Positions 50,601 to 61,953 of a DNA stretch of 64,000 bases are shown piece by piece. The stretch is from positions 4,217,555 through 4,281,554 of the forward strand of contig NC_049993.1 in NCBI RefSeq assembly GCF_000003815.2. Direction: 5' to 3'. Numbering within the stretch: position 1 is the stretch's first letter; every line of letters begins with the position of its first letter. The position numbers and the translations under genes were made by a program. Source of the stretch: Branchiostoma floridae. Taxonomy: Eukaryota > Chordata > Leptocardii > Amphioxiformes > Branchiostomatidae. Under the pieces are notes generated by a model. It was given only the letters and a program-made list of their open reading frames with translations. It was not told the DNA's origin and made no database searches.

Positions 50601-53600
50601 GACATACATGTGTACACTTGCCCTATCCAAGGTTGTTAGTTGAGCCATAAAGCAATTCAGCAGTTCATATTGAAGCGCTAATTTTCTGCCCCCCTCCCCC
50701 ACTTCTCCAGTGCTGCTTCAGTAATGGCGGTCACATGTTCGCGGCCGTCCACGGGAACGTGATTCAGATCTACTCCTCCTCAACCTTCGAGAACATCAAC
50801 AACCTGAAGGGCCACAACGGCAAGGTGAGATCTACAGTCTAAAGCAAATTAAATATCAGGACAGAAATACAGAAAACGTCTTCATTATATCAAGTCTTAG
50901 GAATCATGCTCTTTCAATGAACATAATACTTAAACAATACATATATATTTAGCAGCAAAGAATTGTAACAATAAGGCTTATAGGTCATTCAAAAATGTTT
51001 TTTTCTTTTCCTAAATTTACTTGTTGATGTCCATGGTGCTGAACACCATGTCCTGTCCCTGGTGCTGAACACCATGTTAGGGTGATAGATCCACTGAGTG
51101 ATATTGCATACAAGGGGGAAATTCCTAGTGTATAAAATGCCATATTTAAAGTGACCTGTGTGTCGTACTGCTACATGTATTTTGATTTCTTAACCAAATA
51201 TCCCTGGTGTATCTTCTCTAGTAACCTGCTGTGTTTGATACTTTTTTTGAGAGAGAGGAAGTTTTGTAGTTATTTACTGTGTCTCCCCATAGGTTCGCTG
51301 TGTGAAGTGGAGTCAGGACGACAACAAGCTGGTGTCCTGCGGGATTGACGGCGCTGTGTACGAGTGGGACACGCGGACGGGACACCGGGACGGGGAGAGC
51401 GTCCTGAAGTCCTGCAGCTACACGGGCGTGGCCATCTCTCCGGACGGCAAGACGACGTACGCTGTTGGGTCTGACAAGACTATCAAAGAGATAGCAGACT
51501 CACAGGTAACAGTCGCCTAATTGGCAATGCTAATTTTAGACTATAAACGTTAAACTGGACAGTCAACATGAGTAAGTGGGCCATACATAATGACTATCTA
51601 AAATTGCTGAGTGAAGTTAAACTGAATGAAAAATGCAACATGCAAGAGATTGATTCAGCAGGTTAAGCGGCAACTTGCATTTCTGTGAGAAAAAAATCTG
51701 CCGGTACCAAGTGAGCTAATTTGACATCTTGTTTGCTGATAGACTGCCAAAGAAGCTAACCCTTTGAGATACTACTATTTGGCTTGCTTTGTAACTTTGA
51801 CACATTTTTTCTTCACTGCTATTGTTAATAATTTTGTTTTATTTCCACAGATCCTGAGAGACGTAGATGCTGCTGACATGATGCTGACACAAGTTGCCAT
51901 GTCGCACTCCGGCCGCATGCTCTTTGCCGGCACGTCCAACGGGACGCTGCGCTCGCTCAAGTTCCCCCTGACCGTGCCTGGCGAGTGGCAGGAATACCAG
52001 GCTCACAGCTCACCCATCACCAAGGTAACGGACTGGTCCATTACTGCCACTCGTTTGGGGATGTAGTAAAAGATCTGCTTAGTGACTGATAAAAGATTAT
52101 TACTGTTGCTGATTAGTCTAAAGTTATACCTCATTGATTAGACCTTGTTCGGGAATGACCTTGTGCAGTAGTTCCACTGTGAATTGCTAGAAGGTGCACA
52201 AAAGGATATAACATTTCTACTGATAGTTTGTGATTTTCTTCATGCCCATGTAAGAAAGGAGTAGAAACAGAAAGAAACAATTCGGGATTCGAACATGCAC
52301 CAAATCCGGGCTGCCAGATCATAAACCAAGGCGCTAAACCACTACGCTGAAAGGCTGACAGCCCTTTAGCATGGTCAGTTTAACAGTCCTTGAGCCACAC
52401 TGTTGTTACACCTATGTTGATTTTCCATTCTTGCTTCCCACACACCAGATGCACATCACCTACGATGACCAGTACCTGATCACGGCCTCTGACGACGCCT
52501 GCATCATGATCTGGAAGATCACAGATAAGGAAGGGCGTGGTCTGAAGGGCAACAAGGAGATCACCTATGCTGAGGAGATCCTCATCACCAAGTCAGACCT
52601 GGAGGAAAAGGTAATGCCCATAGGTTTAAATTCTCGGTATGGCACCTTAAAAGCCTTACATCAATTCAAAAGAGCAGAGTCATTGCAAGTCTTGTACTGC
52701 CTTGAGTTGCTACTTGTAGTAGTTGTGGTCATCTTACTCGTAAAGCTTAGGGATGTTCACATGTGAGAGATATCTTACTGTTGTTTTGTTACGTTTTCTT
52801 TAAGAACCAAGTCATGGCAGAACTCAAGACTCGAGTGGAGGAACTCAAGATGGAGAACGAGTACCAGCTGCGTCTTAAAGACATGAACTACAACGAGAAG
52901 ATCAAGGAGCTTACAGAGAAGTTCATCCAGGAGATGGAGTCTCTTAAAACTAAGAACCAAGTCTTGAAGGCTGACAAGGATAAGGAGGAGGCCAAACATG
53001 AGGAGGAGTTGGCTGAAGTCATGGAGAAACACAGCAAGGAGATGCAGGACTTAGGTGGGTACCAATCTTCACTTCTTTGTTTCAGTCAGGAGAGACTTTC
53101 TCTTTTGCAGGAGTTGCAGATTGTAGATTTTGATCGATCACATTACATAGTAACCAATGCTAGCACCTCTCTCCACTCATGTTAACAGTTCACATTTTAA
53201 AATATAAAGACAAAATGGAGAATTCTATGACCAAAATCTACCAAAGACCAACAGCTTACAATTGTACACTTACGAACTATAAGAACCACCCACAGATGCC
53301 AAAATTGACATAACTTTAAATAGTATAGAAACTATCTATAGATTAATACCTGATCTTTGAGTTAATGAAAATCTACACCCTTATAAGAAAGACCAACAGG
53401 TGGTAAAATTGACATAAATTTCAATAGTGTAGATAGAAACAAACACCCCCCTCTGTATTGCTCAATGAAAACCTAACCTGTCTGCCCCCCTCCCCACAGA
53501 ATCTGCCAATAACCAGAAGCTGATGCTGGAGTATGAGAAGTACCAGGAGCTGCAGGCCAAGTCTCAGAAGATGCAGGAGGACTACGAGAGGCAGCTGCAG

Positions 53601-56600
53601 GAGATGGAGGAGAGTAAGGAGCAGGCTCTGGAGGAACTCACCGAGTACTACGAGACTAAACTACAGGAGAAAACTGCTCAGCTGGAACAGGTAGGAATCT
53701 TACATCATCATGTAACACTATAGTAAGGAACAGGCGCTAGAGGAACTCACCGAGTACTACGAGACTAAACTACAGGAGAAAACTGCTCAGCTGGAACAGG
53801 TAAGGAGGAACTCACCGAGTATTACGAGACTAAACTACAGGAGAAAACTGCTCAGCTGGAACAGGTAGGAATCTTACATCATCATGTAACACTATAGTAA
53901 GGAACAGGCGCTAGAAGAACTCACCGAGTACTACGAGACTAAACTACAGGAGAAAACTGCACAGCTGGAACAGGTAAGGAGGAACTCACCGAGTACTACG
54001 AGACTAAACTACAGGAGAAAACTGCTCAGCTGGAACAGGTAGGAATCTTACATCATCATGTAACACTATAGTAAGGAACAGGCGCTAGAGGAACTCACCG
54101 AGTACTACGAGACTAAACTACAGGAGAAAACTGCTCAGCTGGAACAGGTAAGGAGGAACTCACCGAGTATTACGAGACTAAACTACAGGAGAAAACTGCT
54201 CAGCTGGAACAGGTAGGAATCTTACATCATCATGTAACACTATAGTAAGGAACAGGCGCTAGAAGAACTCACCGAGTACTACGAGACTAAACTACAGGAG
54301 AAAACTGCTCAGCTGGAACAGGTAAGGAGGAACTCACCGAGTACTACGAGACTAAACTACAGGAGAAAACTGCTCAGCTGGAACAGGTAAGGAGGAACTC
54401 ACCGAGTACTACGAGACTAAACTACAGGAGAAAACTGCTCAGCTGGAACAGGTAAGGAGGAACTCACCGAGTACTACGAGACTAAACTACAGGAGAAAAC
54501 TGCTCAGCTGGAACAGGTAAGGAGGAACTCACCGAGTACTGCGAGACTAAACTACAGGAGAAAACTGCTCAGCTGGAACAGGTAAGGAGGAACTCACCGA
54601 GTATTACGAGACTAAACTACAGGAGAAAACTGCTCAGCTGGAACAGGTAAGGAGGAACTCACCGAGTACTACGAGACTAAACTACAGGAGAAAACTGCTC
54701 AGCTGGAACAGGTAAGGAGGAACTCACCGAGTACTACGAGACTAAACTACAGGAGAAAACTGCTCAGCTGGAACAGGTAAGGAGGAACTCACCGAGTACT
54801 GCGAGACTAAACTACAGGAGAAAACTGCTCAGCTGGAACAGGTAAGGAGGAACTCACCGAGTATTACGAGACTAAACTACAGGAGAAAACTGCTCAGCTG
54901 GAACAGATAAGGAGGAACTCACCGAGTACTACGAGACTAAACTACAGGAGAAAACTGCTCAGCTGGAACAGATAAGGAGGAACTCACCGAGTACTACGAG
55001 ACTAAACTACAGGAGAAAACTGCTCAGCTGGAACAGGTAGGGAACTCACCGAGTACTACGAGACTAAACTACAGGAGAAAACTGCTCAGCTGGAACAGGT
55101 AAGGAGGAACTCACCGAGTACTACGAGACTAAACTACAGGAGAAAACTGCTCAGCTGGAACAGGTAAGGAGGAACTGACCGAGTACTACGAGACTAAACT
55201 ACAGGAGAAAACTGCTCAGCTGGAACAGGTAAGGAGGAACTGACCGAGTACTACGAGACTAAACTACAGGAGAAAACTGCTCAGCTGGAACAGGTAAGGA
55301 GGAACTGACCGAGTACTACGAGACTAAACTACAGGAGAAAACTGCACAGCTGGAACAGGTAGAGGGGTGGATTTGTCATCTAAATCTAACTCCGTTGTGT
55401 AAAAGCATTTAGGATGTTATCGGGTGCAATCTGAAACAACTGACTGTTGCTTGAGTAACTGCTTTTTGGCGTACTTTGAGGATCAAGTGGATTAAGCTTA
55501 ACTGACAGAGACAATTCTAAAAACAATTGAAAGGCAAAGGTTTTTTTTTTACTTTTTTAAGTTTAGACATCCTTAGGACCAGCATTACTGAACAGAACAT
55601 TCCTGACAATGTACAACAATTATATATATATACAAGTATGCATCTGCTTTAAACTGTGCTCCATCGCTGTAAGTCAACTGCAAAGAAACTCGTACATTAT
55701 CAGCCAATCTTGCATCTTTATCATAGCTGATACCACCAGGACATGCTAGTAACATGTTGTCTTGATTTCCTCCAGTCCAATGACGAGTCCCGACAGCAGA
55801 TGCGAGAGTACGAAGAGACCAAAAAGCAGATTGAGGAGGACGCAGACCGCGAGATCCTGGACATCAAGAACAAGTACGAGAGGAAGCTACGGGATGAGAA
55901 GGAGGCCAACCTGCGGCTGAAGGGGGAGACCGGCATCATGAGGAAGAAGGTTGGTGGTCATTGGCCTGGCCAATTTAATTTGTGGGTTCTCGGAAATAAA
56001 AAAAATGCGTAACTGGAAAATCGTATTGGCAAAGGGCAAGGTTTATGCCTTGGTGCACTCAGTTTACGTCAGTAGTTAACTACAGGGACCGCAAGGACGA
56101 CTCCAGTGTGGAGATGAATGCAACTCGGTTTAATGTACTTCTAACTGGCTTAACAACAAGATGGCGGAGAACATCCGGGACACTTCCCTCATTACCATAT
56201 TGGTGATACAGTAGTGGTTCATTAGCATACCGCTGACGTCATAACATTACATAACATATCTGGCGTTAATGTACTGAATATGGTCATGTTTTCTTCCCTG
56301 AATGTTACTTTTATGATATCGGGTTGCTATATTTTCACTTTAAAAAATCGGAACACCAACAAATCAAATTGCTAGTCATCTTTGGTATTTTAGACAGCAA
56401 ACCCAAGGACTTGCAACTAACAATACTGTAACAGTAAGAAAGAAAAAATGGCTTTAATTTGATTTTCTTTGATTTCCTTAATTGAGTCTTACAAATCCAT
56501 GTTACAAAATAAAAAGTAACACAATTTATGTCCTCCACAGTTCACCAGCCTACAGAGAGACATTGACGAGCTGAAGTCTGAAATCGAGAGGCTCAAGAAC

Positions 56601-59600
56601 GAGAACGCCAAACTCCAGTCTGTCATCAAGTCCCTGGAGAAGGACATCTTCGGCCTGAAGAAGGAGATACAGGAGAGAGATGAGACTATCCAAGACAAGG
56701 TACGGTTTGTTGTTATATCTGCCTCTGAATGGATTTAGTATCACCTAACAGCTACCGTTTTCTACATTTCCTGTACCTGTGTCACATCTTCATATTGTAA
56801 TACAGAAGAAGCCGTTTTGCCAGCGTATTTTGTGCAATTATCCGGGTAGTGCAACAATGCAAAGTTATCCAGCTGTACCGCACCGTTTTGGGATTTGGTG
56901 ATTCCAGGCAATTAGCAGAAGTGTGTGGTAATTAACTGGCTTCTACTGTATATTTCATACATACCCAGGGCCCCAATAAAAAGTAGTTATCATTCAACTG
57001 AATGGGTAGCCCTCATAAAGTATGACAGAAAATAGATACTTTATTAAAGATGTAAGCTTTGTTCTTTTTTTTTTAGTTTAGGCAAATGTTGTGGTTTACT
57101 CCATTGTTGACCTTGTGCTTGTCATCTTGTTCTTACAGGAGAAGAGAATCTATGACCTGAAGAAGAAGAACCAGGAGTTGGAGAAGTTCAAGTTCGTGCT
57201 GGACTACAAGATCAAGGAGCTCAAGAAGCAGATCGAGCCTCGGGAGAACGACATCAAGGCCATGAAGGAACAGATTCAGGAGGTCAGTTGTAACATAATG
57301 TTCATTTGTACTTCTGGTGATTCAGTCTTAAACATTGTCAACTGTCATGCCTATCCTATATCAATGTACAATGTACTGATTTAGTTTGTAAGTAGTAGTT
57401 ATTGTCCTCGACAGTTCACCTGTCAGTAGTGTATACTAGTACATGTATCTAGAGTATGCAGGTCAAAGATGGGACTGTTCAGCCACCTGAGGGCCTGCAG
57501 ATCTTCAAAACTTCCCTGACATTCTCTACTACGGGGAAAGGGCCATGAATGGTTATTGTAGTTACTGTTATTATTATTTTTTCACCTTCCTGATGGTTGT
57601 ATGTTTGTGTTTACAGATGGAGAGTGAGTTGGAACGTTTCCACAAGCAGAACACCCAGCTGGAGTTGAACATCACAGAGCTGCGACAGAAGCTGAAGGCC
57701 ACAGACAAGGAGATGCACCAGGAGAGACAGAGGGTTCGTACATGAAGCTCACTTTATAACCCTTTCCCTACGAAAGCCTTATGGCACCAACTTCTCATTT
57801 GTTATCTGTATCTGTATACAGTAGAAGCCGCTTAATTGCACGGCCTACTTGCCAGTGAATTTCGTGCAATTATCCGGCTGGTGCAATAATGCGAAGTTAT
57901 CTAGCTGGACCGCACCGGTTTGGGATTTGGGGATTCCGTGCAGTTAACAGAAGTGTGCGTTAATCCGATGTGCAATTAACTGGCTTCTACTGTACAATGT
58001 ATATATAGCCTGTATAACCGCCATTCGGTGTAAAACACCAGTTTCACATACACATGGCATGGCAGCAGCTGGTTATATTACACTGAACGACTTGTCACAC
58101 GTAACTTTTGTACATCTATCTGCAAGTGTTCTTTTAAACTACCCACCAAAGATGCCCCTACTGTGCTTGGTTATAACAAATTCCACTCTATGATAGTTAT
58201 GGGAAAATACGAATTATGGGGATAAGCAGCAGTAAGGTTTCATCGAATCAAAATAATATTGCTTACTGTTATCTTCAAATAAGGTCACCTGTCAATGTTG
58301 ATTTGATTAAAGACAGATCCTTTTCCGCCTAGGTGCGTGATGTAGAGGCGATGAACCGGCGCTTCAAGACAGACCTGCACAACTGTGTAGCGTACATCCA
58401 GGACCCCAAGATGCTGAAGGAGTCCATCAAACAGTTGTATGCTACATACGTACAGGATGACACGGTAAGGTGGCCTCACTATCTTTTCATGGACATTGAT
58501 ACAATCTGAAGTAAAAGTAAACCTGATTCTAACATTTTATCATTAATCTGTCCTTGTTTTGATAACTGTCTTATGTTACCGATAACATATTTGATACAAA
58601 ATACTGTAAATGCAGAAATGTTCGCGGTGGATTTATGTTCGCGGTTTTCGCGGCGGCCGCTTCACCGCGAATTTAAAACCACCGCAAACATTTTTCCATA
58701 ACAGTAAGAGATTACAGTGCATGGTGCTACCGCGAAATTAAAACCACCGCGAAAAGTCAATTTTCCCGCTACCGCAAAATTAAATCCCCGCGGACTTAAA
58801 TGCATTTACAGTACTCTGTCCCCTACCTTTGAAACTAATGTGTGATTTGCCTCATATTAGCGGTGCACACCCCAGTTCTTCCGCGACCGGGGTCCGTGGT
58901 AGTCCGCGACCAAAAAGTGACGAAAGGCTTCCGAGGGCCCATGTTTGAGTTGACATTTCTCATTATTTCCTGCGAAATGACATTAAACGGTTACATGGCT
59001 GAAAAGCGTAGGAAATGGTGTGTTTTTGGTGCAAATTGTGTTTTGGTCCGCGCGTTGCTTCCGCGATATCCCTACGCCTGAATGTAAAGAGGCCGGTGAC
59101 CTAGATTTAACTCTGAAGCGCTGTGTCGAGCAAAGTTGCAATGCCGCGCGCCGTGGATGATTAAAAAAACTGTAGTACTAGAATTTTCTTTATAATTGGC
59201 TGGATTAGTCTTTAGATTTTCCTCTTTCTGGCAGTATCAGTCGTGATTGCCGGAAAAATCTTCTTCATCTGTTTTATCCAATGCGAAAATGCCCGATTTT
59301 GTGCATCATTTTTGACATGAAAATAATGTTTTTTCCCTATAATTTTTCAAAATTAGAGAAGTTGAAGGATCGAAACTCAGTTGGTCTTGAAGCTGAAGGT
59401 ATATCCTCTCACCCCATATACAGTTATTTTCCTTCGGGATAATTCCCTGGAAGAGATGGTCGCTAGACTTGAGGGTGTGCCGCCTCCATTTGGACCCCCA
59501 AATAAACTGGTGTGTGCCCCCTTAGAGCAATACTGATGATTGTCATTTATTGTGTCATCATTTAACTGTTTACAATACTGAGTGTCTGTTTTCTCTCCAT

Positions 59601-61671
59601 GCTGCGTAATAAAAGGAAGTGCGTCCGTCCCAGAAGGTAGGGGCTTGGGCCGTGTGTGTGGAAGTGCTGCACAATCCACAGTGTGCCAATCATAATGTCA
59701 CTCAAGAACACTGAGTGCCCAATCCTTAGTCACCCAAACCACCGCCACTCATAATATCACTCAAGATTAGTGCCAATCATTAAAATGTCACTCAACACTA
59801 CTTCCAATCATTTTGTCACTTAACACCAGTGCCAATTATTATAATGTCACTCCAAACCAGTGCCGGTCGTTGAAATGTCACTCCAAACAAGTGCCAATCA
59901 TTTAATTAAATGTCACTCTAAACCAGTAGCAATCATTGAAATGTCACTCCACACCAGTGCCAATCTGAAAATGCCACCACAATCCACATAATTCCACCAC
60001 TCATCCAGGCTAGTGGAACCAATCATCCAGCACACACATCCTCACCATATATTTTCTAATCTATCACAGAACCTTGCGGTGACACACTGTGTTTTTACAC
60101 TGCCTTTACCACCAGAAGTGCTCTGAAGGGCATGTTCACAGTGCTCTGCTGTATTCAGAAACCCAGTCACTCCCACTCCCCCTAAAACAACCACAAGAAT
60201 GAAAGCTTTTCCCCGTGGTTGCTCAGAGAAAATCGCTCATGGTTTGACTATTCTGTCTTCAGATCGAGTCTGCGAGCGTGGATGCGGACATCCAGAAAGA
60301 GTACGCTCGACAGCGCGAGCACCTGGAGCGCAGCGTGGCCTCGCTTAGGAAGAAGCTGTCCAAAGACACGGAGATCCACCGCGCTGACAACGTCCGCATC
60401 ATGCAGGTACGTCAGCCACCTTCTTGTGACAGTTTGTGTTAAGAGTTGAACAAATATTACATGATGTTACAATTTTAAACTCTATATCTTTACCCAAAAA
60501 GAGCACTTACCAACAAGCTTTCGATCAGTCCCCTGATCCTTATCAAGTTGAAATGACCCATGGTTAATTATTCCCCTTAAAGGAGAAAATGCTTTAACTT
60601 GATTAAGTAGATTCCTTGCATTCCCTTATGGGTACATGGCCCATTGATCCATAAAAACAGTTTGACAACCTCTTTGGTACTGTAATCAGTATAACAAAAT
60701 GAATCCGACTTAAATGCTACATTTACCCCTTCTCAAGAGTAAATGACGTCAACACTTAAAAGGAGAAAATGCTCTTAGGTAGGATTCTTATTTATAATTG
60801 CATCCTCTAAGGTACATGGCCCCTTGTCCAATGAAAACAGTTTGACAACCACTATGGTACTGTAATCAGAAAAACAAAATCAATCTGACCAATAAATATA
60901 ACGTCCTTGATCTGACTTAAATGCTACGTTTATCCCCATCTCAAGGGCAAATGACGTCAACACCTAAAAGGAGAAAATGCTCTTGATTAGGTAGAGTTCT
61001 TATCTATGATTGCATCCTCTCAGGTACATGTCCCATTACCCATGAAAACAGTTTGACAATCACTCAGAATAACAAAATTAATCTGACCAAGGACATTACA
61101 TTTATAAGTATTATAGCATGCTTGATCTGACTTTAACCCCTTTTCAAGATTAAATGACGTCAACACCTACTTTCCCTTGTAGGAGAATGTGCTGCTGATT
61201 AAAGAAATCAATGACCTGAGACGTGAGCTGAAGATAGCGAGGACACAGGTCCACGATCTGGAGGCCACTCTGGGCATCAACAAACAGAAACAGAAGAAGG
61301 AGATCCCAGATACTGCAGGTAGGTCTTAAAGCTTAGGATGTTTGTTTGGCTCCACAAAGAGAGTTTTGAAGTTCTTCGATTTCAAATGAATTGGTTAAGT
61401 GTATACTAAGAATGATGATCCACATTGTTTTAAGTCTCATCCCAACGTTTTCTTCCACCCAGCTACCTTCACCACTGTGAGCAGTGCCCAGAGTATGGGC
61501 CGAACACAGCGGGCGAACGACGACCTGAACCGCATCATTGACATGCAGAAATCCGAAATCAAGAAGCTCCGCTTCCAGGTCAAGGACTTAGAGGAGAAGG
61601 TCAACTACAGGCCAGGGTCAGGGAGCAAAGTTCAACTTCCACCAATGGGAGCTGTGGTGGAGAAATTGTAA
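44637..61671 (+). CDS. CFAP57: CFAP57 (WDR65), cilia- and flagella-associated WD40/coiled-coil protein
   Basis: Axonemal protein of the CFAP57/WDR65 family, linked to inner dynein arm assembly. The 22 coding exons, all GT-AG, are 44637-44811, 45185-45375, 46028-46129, 47018-47152, 47407-47700, 48156-48308, 48630-48769, 49747-49912, 50711-50824, 51293-51505, 51851-52024, 52449-52610, 52805-53054, 53500-53690, 55776-55949, 56541-56699, 57139-57282, 57617-57733, 58333-58464, 60263-60406, 61183-61318 and 61463-61671. Phases join to one frame of 1224 residues (human about 1250). Exons 1-12 (residues 1-673) form the tandem WD40 propellers, with signatures such as [32 protein letters not shown] and [11 protein letters not shown]. 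Exons 13-22 are almost entirely coiled coil ([51 protein letters not shown]). The ATG sits in a good context (CACCATGG). Introns hold a LINE tail, six MITEs, a SINE, the exon-14-derived array and a CRE-bearing repeat. Confidence 0.96.
45598..45985 (+). mobile_element. 5'-truncated non-LTR retrotransposon (LINE 3' end)
   Basis: Lies in CFAP57 intron 2. The frame ending at 45795 carries the C-terminal reverse-transcriptase tail typical of LINEs, [19 protein letters not shown] followed by LTAFKTGL, then a stop. The 3' UTR has a hairpin built on CTGGGC, GCCCC, GGGGC and GCCCAG (about 45925-45960) and ends in repeats of ATAGAA/GAAATA, as in CR1/L2-type elements, whose reverse transcriptase recognises a 3' stem-loop. 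Only the extreme 3' end was copied, as is common for 5'-truncated insertions. Confidence 0.85.
46254..46732. mobile_element. 479-bp TIR element, copy 2, inverted (4-bp TSD)
   Basis: Same length as 2060-2538 and its reverse complement with few differences. The ends are GGTCTCATTGATG and CATCAATGAGACC. It is flanked by ACAA on both sides (46250-46253 and 46733-46736). It lies in CFAP57 intron 3. Confidence 0.9.
49229..49713. mobile_element. pogo-like MITE with CAGTCAAACCTG ends
   Basis: The ends CAGTCAAACCTGCCC and GGGCAGGTTTGACTG are inverted repeats. Sub-terminal words GGTCGATTTGGACAGGTGG and GGTCGAAATGGCCAGGTGG recur. TA follows the right end, while the left has CA, so one target base has mutated. 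It lies in CFAP57 intron 7, ending about 35 bases before exon 8. Confidence 0.78.
52131..52360 (-). repeat. tRNA-derived SINE in reverse orientation
   Basis: Read on the minus strand: box A-like GCGTAGTGGTTTAGCGCC (about 52332-52350), box B-like ATGTTCGAATCCCG (about 52283-52296), then GTTTCTTTCTGTTTCTACTC. The same order of words occurs in the SINE pair at 16522-16978. The 3' border is approximate. It lies in CFAP57 intron 11. Confidence 0.68.
53691..55360 (+). repeat. exon-derived tandem array in CFAP57 intron 14
   Basis: The last 50-75 bases of exon 14 (encoding [20 protein letters not shown]) together with the start of its intron are repeated about 23 times. GAGACTAAACTACAGGAG recurs first at alternating 109- and 65-bp steps (53761, 53826, 53935, 54000, 54109, 54174, 54283, 54348), then at 65-bp steps to 55320, with one 62-bp step. 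The first part is thus a 174-bp dimer repeat; the second shows a four-unit superperiod in which variants CTGCGAG (54543, 54803) and TATTACGAG (54608, 54868) return after 260 bp. Most units end CAGGTAAGG; two end CAGATAAGG. A 65-bp unit shifts frame and the first read-through reaches a stop after 10 codons, so I treat the array as intronic; exon 14 joins exon 15 in phase at 53690/55776. Confidence 0.95.
56803..56948. mobile_element. pogo-like MITE, short copy (TA target)
   Basis: Starts CAGAAGAAGCC, ends AACTGGCTTCTACTG and is flanked by TA. Internal GTGCAATTATCCGG is shared with 24010-24873 and 57819-57992. The left end is damaged. It lies in CFAP57 intron 16. Confidence 0.75.
57819..57992. 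mobile_element. pogo-like MITE, 174-bp copy (TA target)
   Basis: The ends CAGTAGAAGCCGCTTAATTG and CAATTAACTGGCTTCTACTG are inverted repeats, with TA on both sides. It is the best preserved short member of the family of 24010-24873. It lies in CFAP57 intron 18. Confidence 0.85.
58604..58811. mobile_element. Tc1/mariner-type MITE (family CTGTAAATG), copy 2
   Basis: 208 bp, starts CTGTAAATGCAGAAATGTTC, ends GCATTTACAG and has TA on both flanks. It has the same length and order as 22166-22373. It lies in CFAP57 intron 19. Confidence 0.86.
58812..59675. other. rest of CFAP57 intron 19, probable transposon remnant
   Basis: CpG-rich words near 58861 (GCGGTGCACACCCC) and 59470-59485 (GGGTGTGCCGCC) are roughly inverted, which may mark the ends of an old element of about 0.6 kb. 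No duplication was found and no exon is present. Confidence 0.3.
59676..59985. repeat. degenerate minisatellite of about 36-40 bp
   Basis: Seven or eight diverged units on the pattern AATGTCACTCcaaaCCAGTGCCAATCATT, in CFAP57 intron 19 upstream of exon 20. Unit length and sequence vary. Confidence 0.75.
60579..61175. repeat. three-copy tandem repeat of 180-209 bp with perfect CRE sites
   Basis: It nearly fills CFAP57 intron 20. AAAGGAGAAAATGCT begins copies at about 60579, 60758 and 60967, and all continue through CAGTTTGACAA, AACAAAAT and ATGACGTCAACAC. The palindromic cAMP-response element TGACGTCA is therefore present three times, at 60744-60751, 60952-60959 and 61155-61162, the last 21 bases before exon 21. 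Confidence 0.88.
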
Positions 61672-61947
61672 ATGAAACAAAATATATATCAAAACATTTC
61701 ATTGAGTTTAAAATGATTTCTCTGGCTACTCTGTATATACATGTTTTATCATTTTACACTTCTATATGTAAAGAGTTGCTGCACTTGACATGAAGTTCAA
61801 AGAAATAGTCTATATATATTTGCAGTGTTTTGACATGTAAAGGTGGGAGATAGACACATGTGATTGAATTCTATCTAGTTGTAGTGTAAAGAAAAGTCTG
61901 ACAGTGAATTCTTATAATGTAATTTTGTATTGCTTTCATCATTCTGA

Positions 61948-61953
61948 AATAAA
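61948..61953 (+). promoter_or_regulatory. CFAP57: AATAAA, candidate CFAP57 poly(A) signal
   Basis: First canonical AATAAA after the CFAP57 stop, about 277 bases downstream and in an AT-rich 3' UTR. Confidence 0.65.

Noticed and set aside
53691..55360. CRISPR-like regular repeat array
   Set aside because: The repeats are 65 bp, head to tail and without unique spacers, and derive from the neighbouring CFAP57 exon. It is a minisatellite.
53691..55360. Long coding expansion of the CFAP57 coiled coil
   Set aside because: The unit length (65) is not a multiple of three, read-through from exon 14 meets a stop within 11 codons, and exon 14 joins exon 15 in phase without the array.
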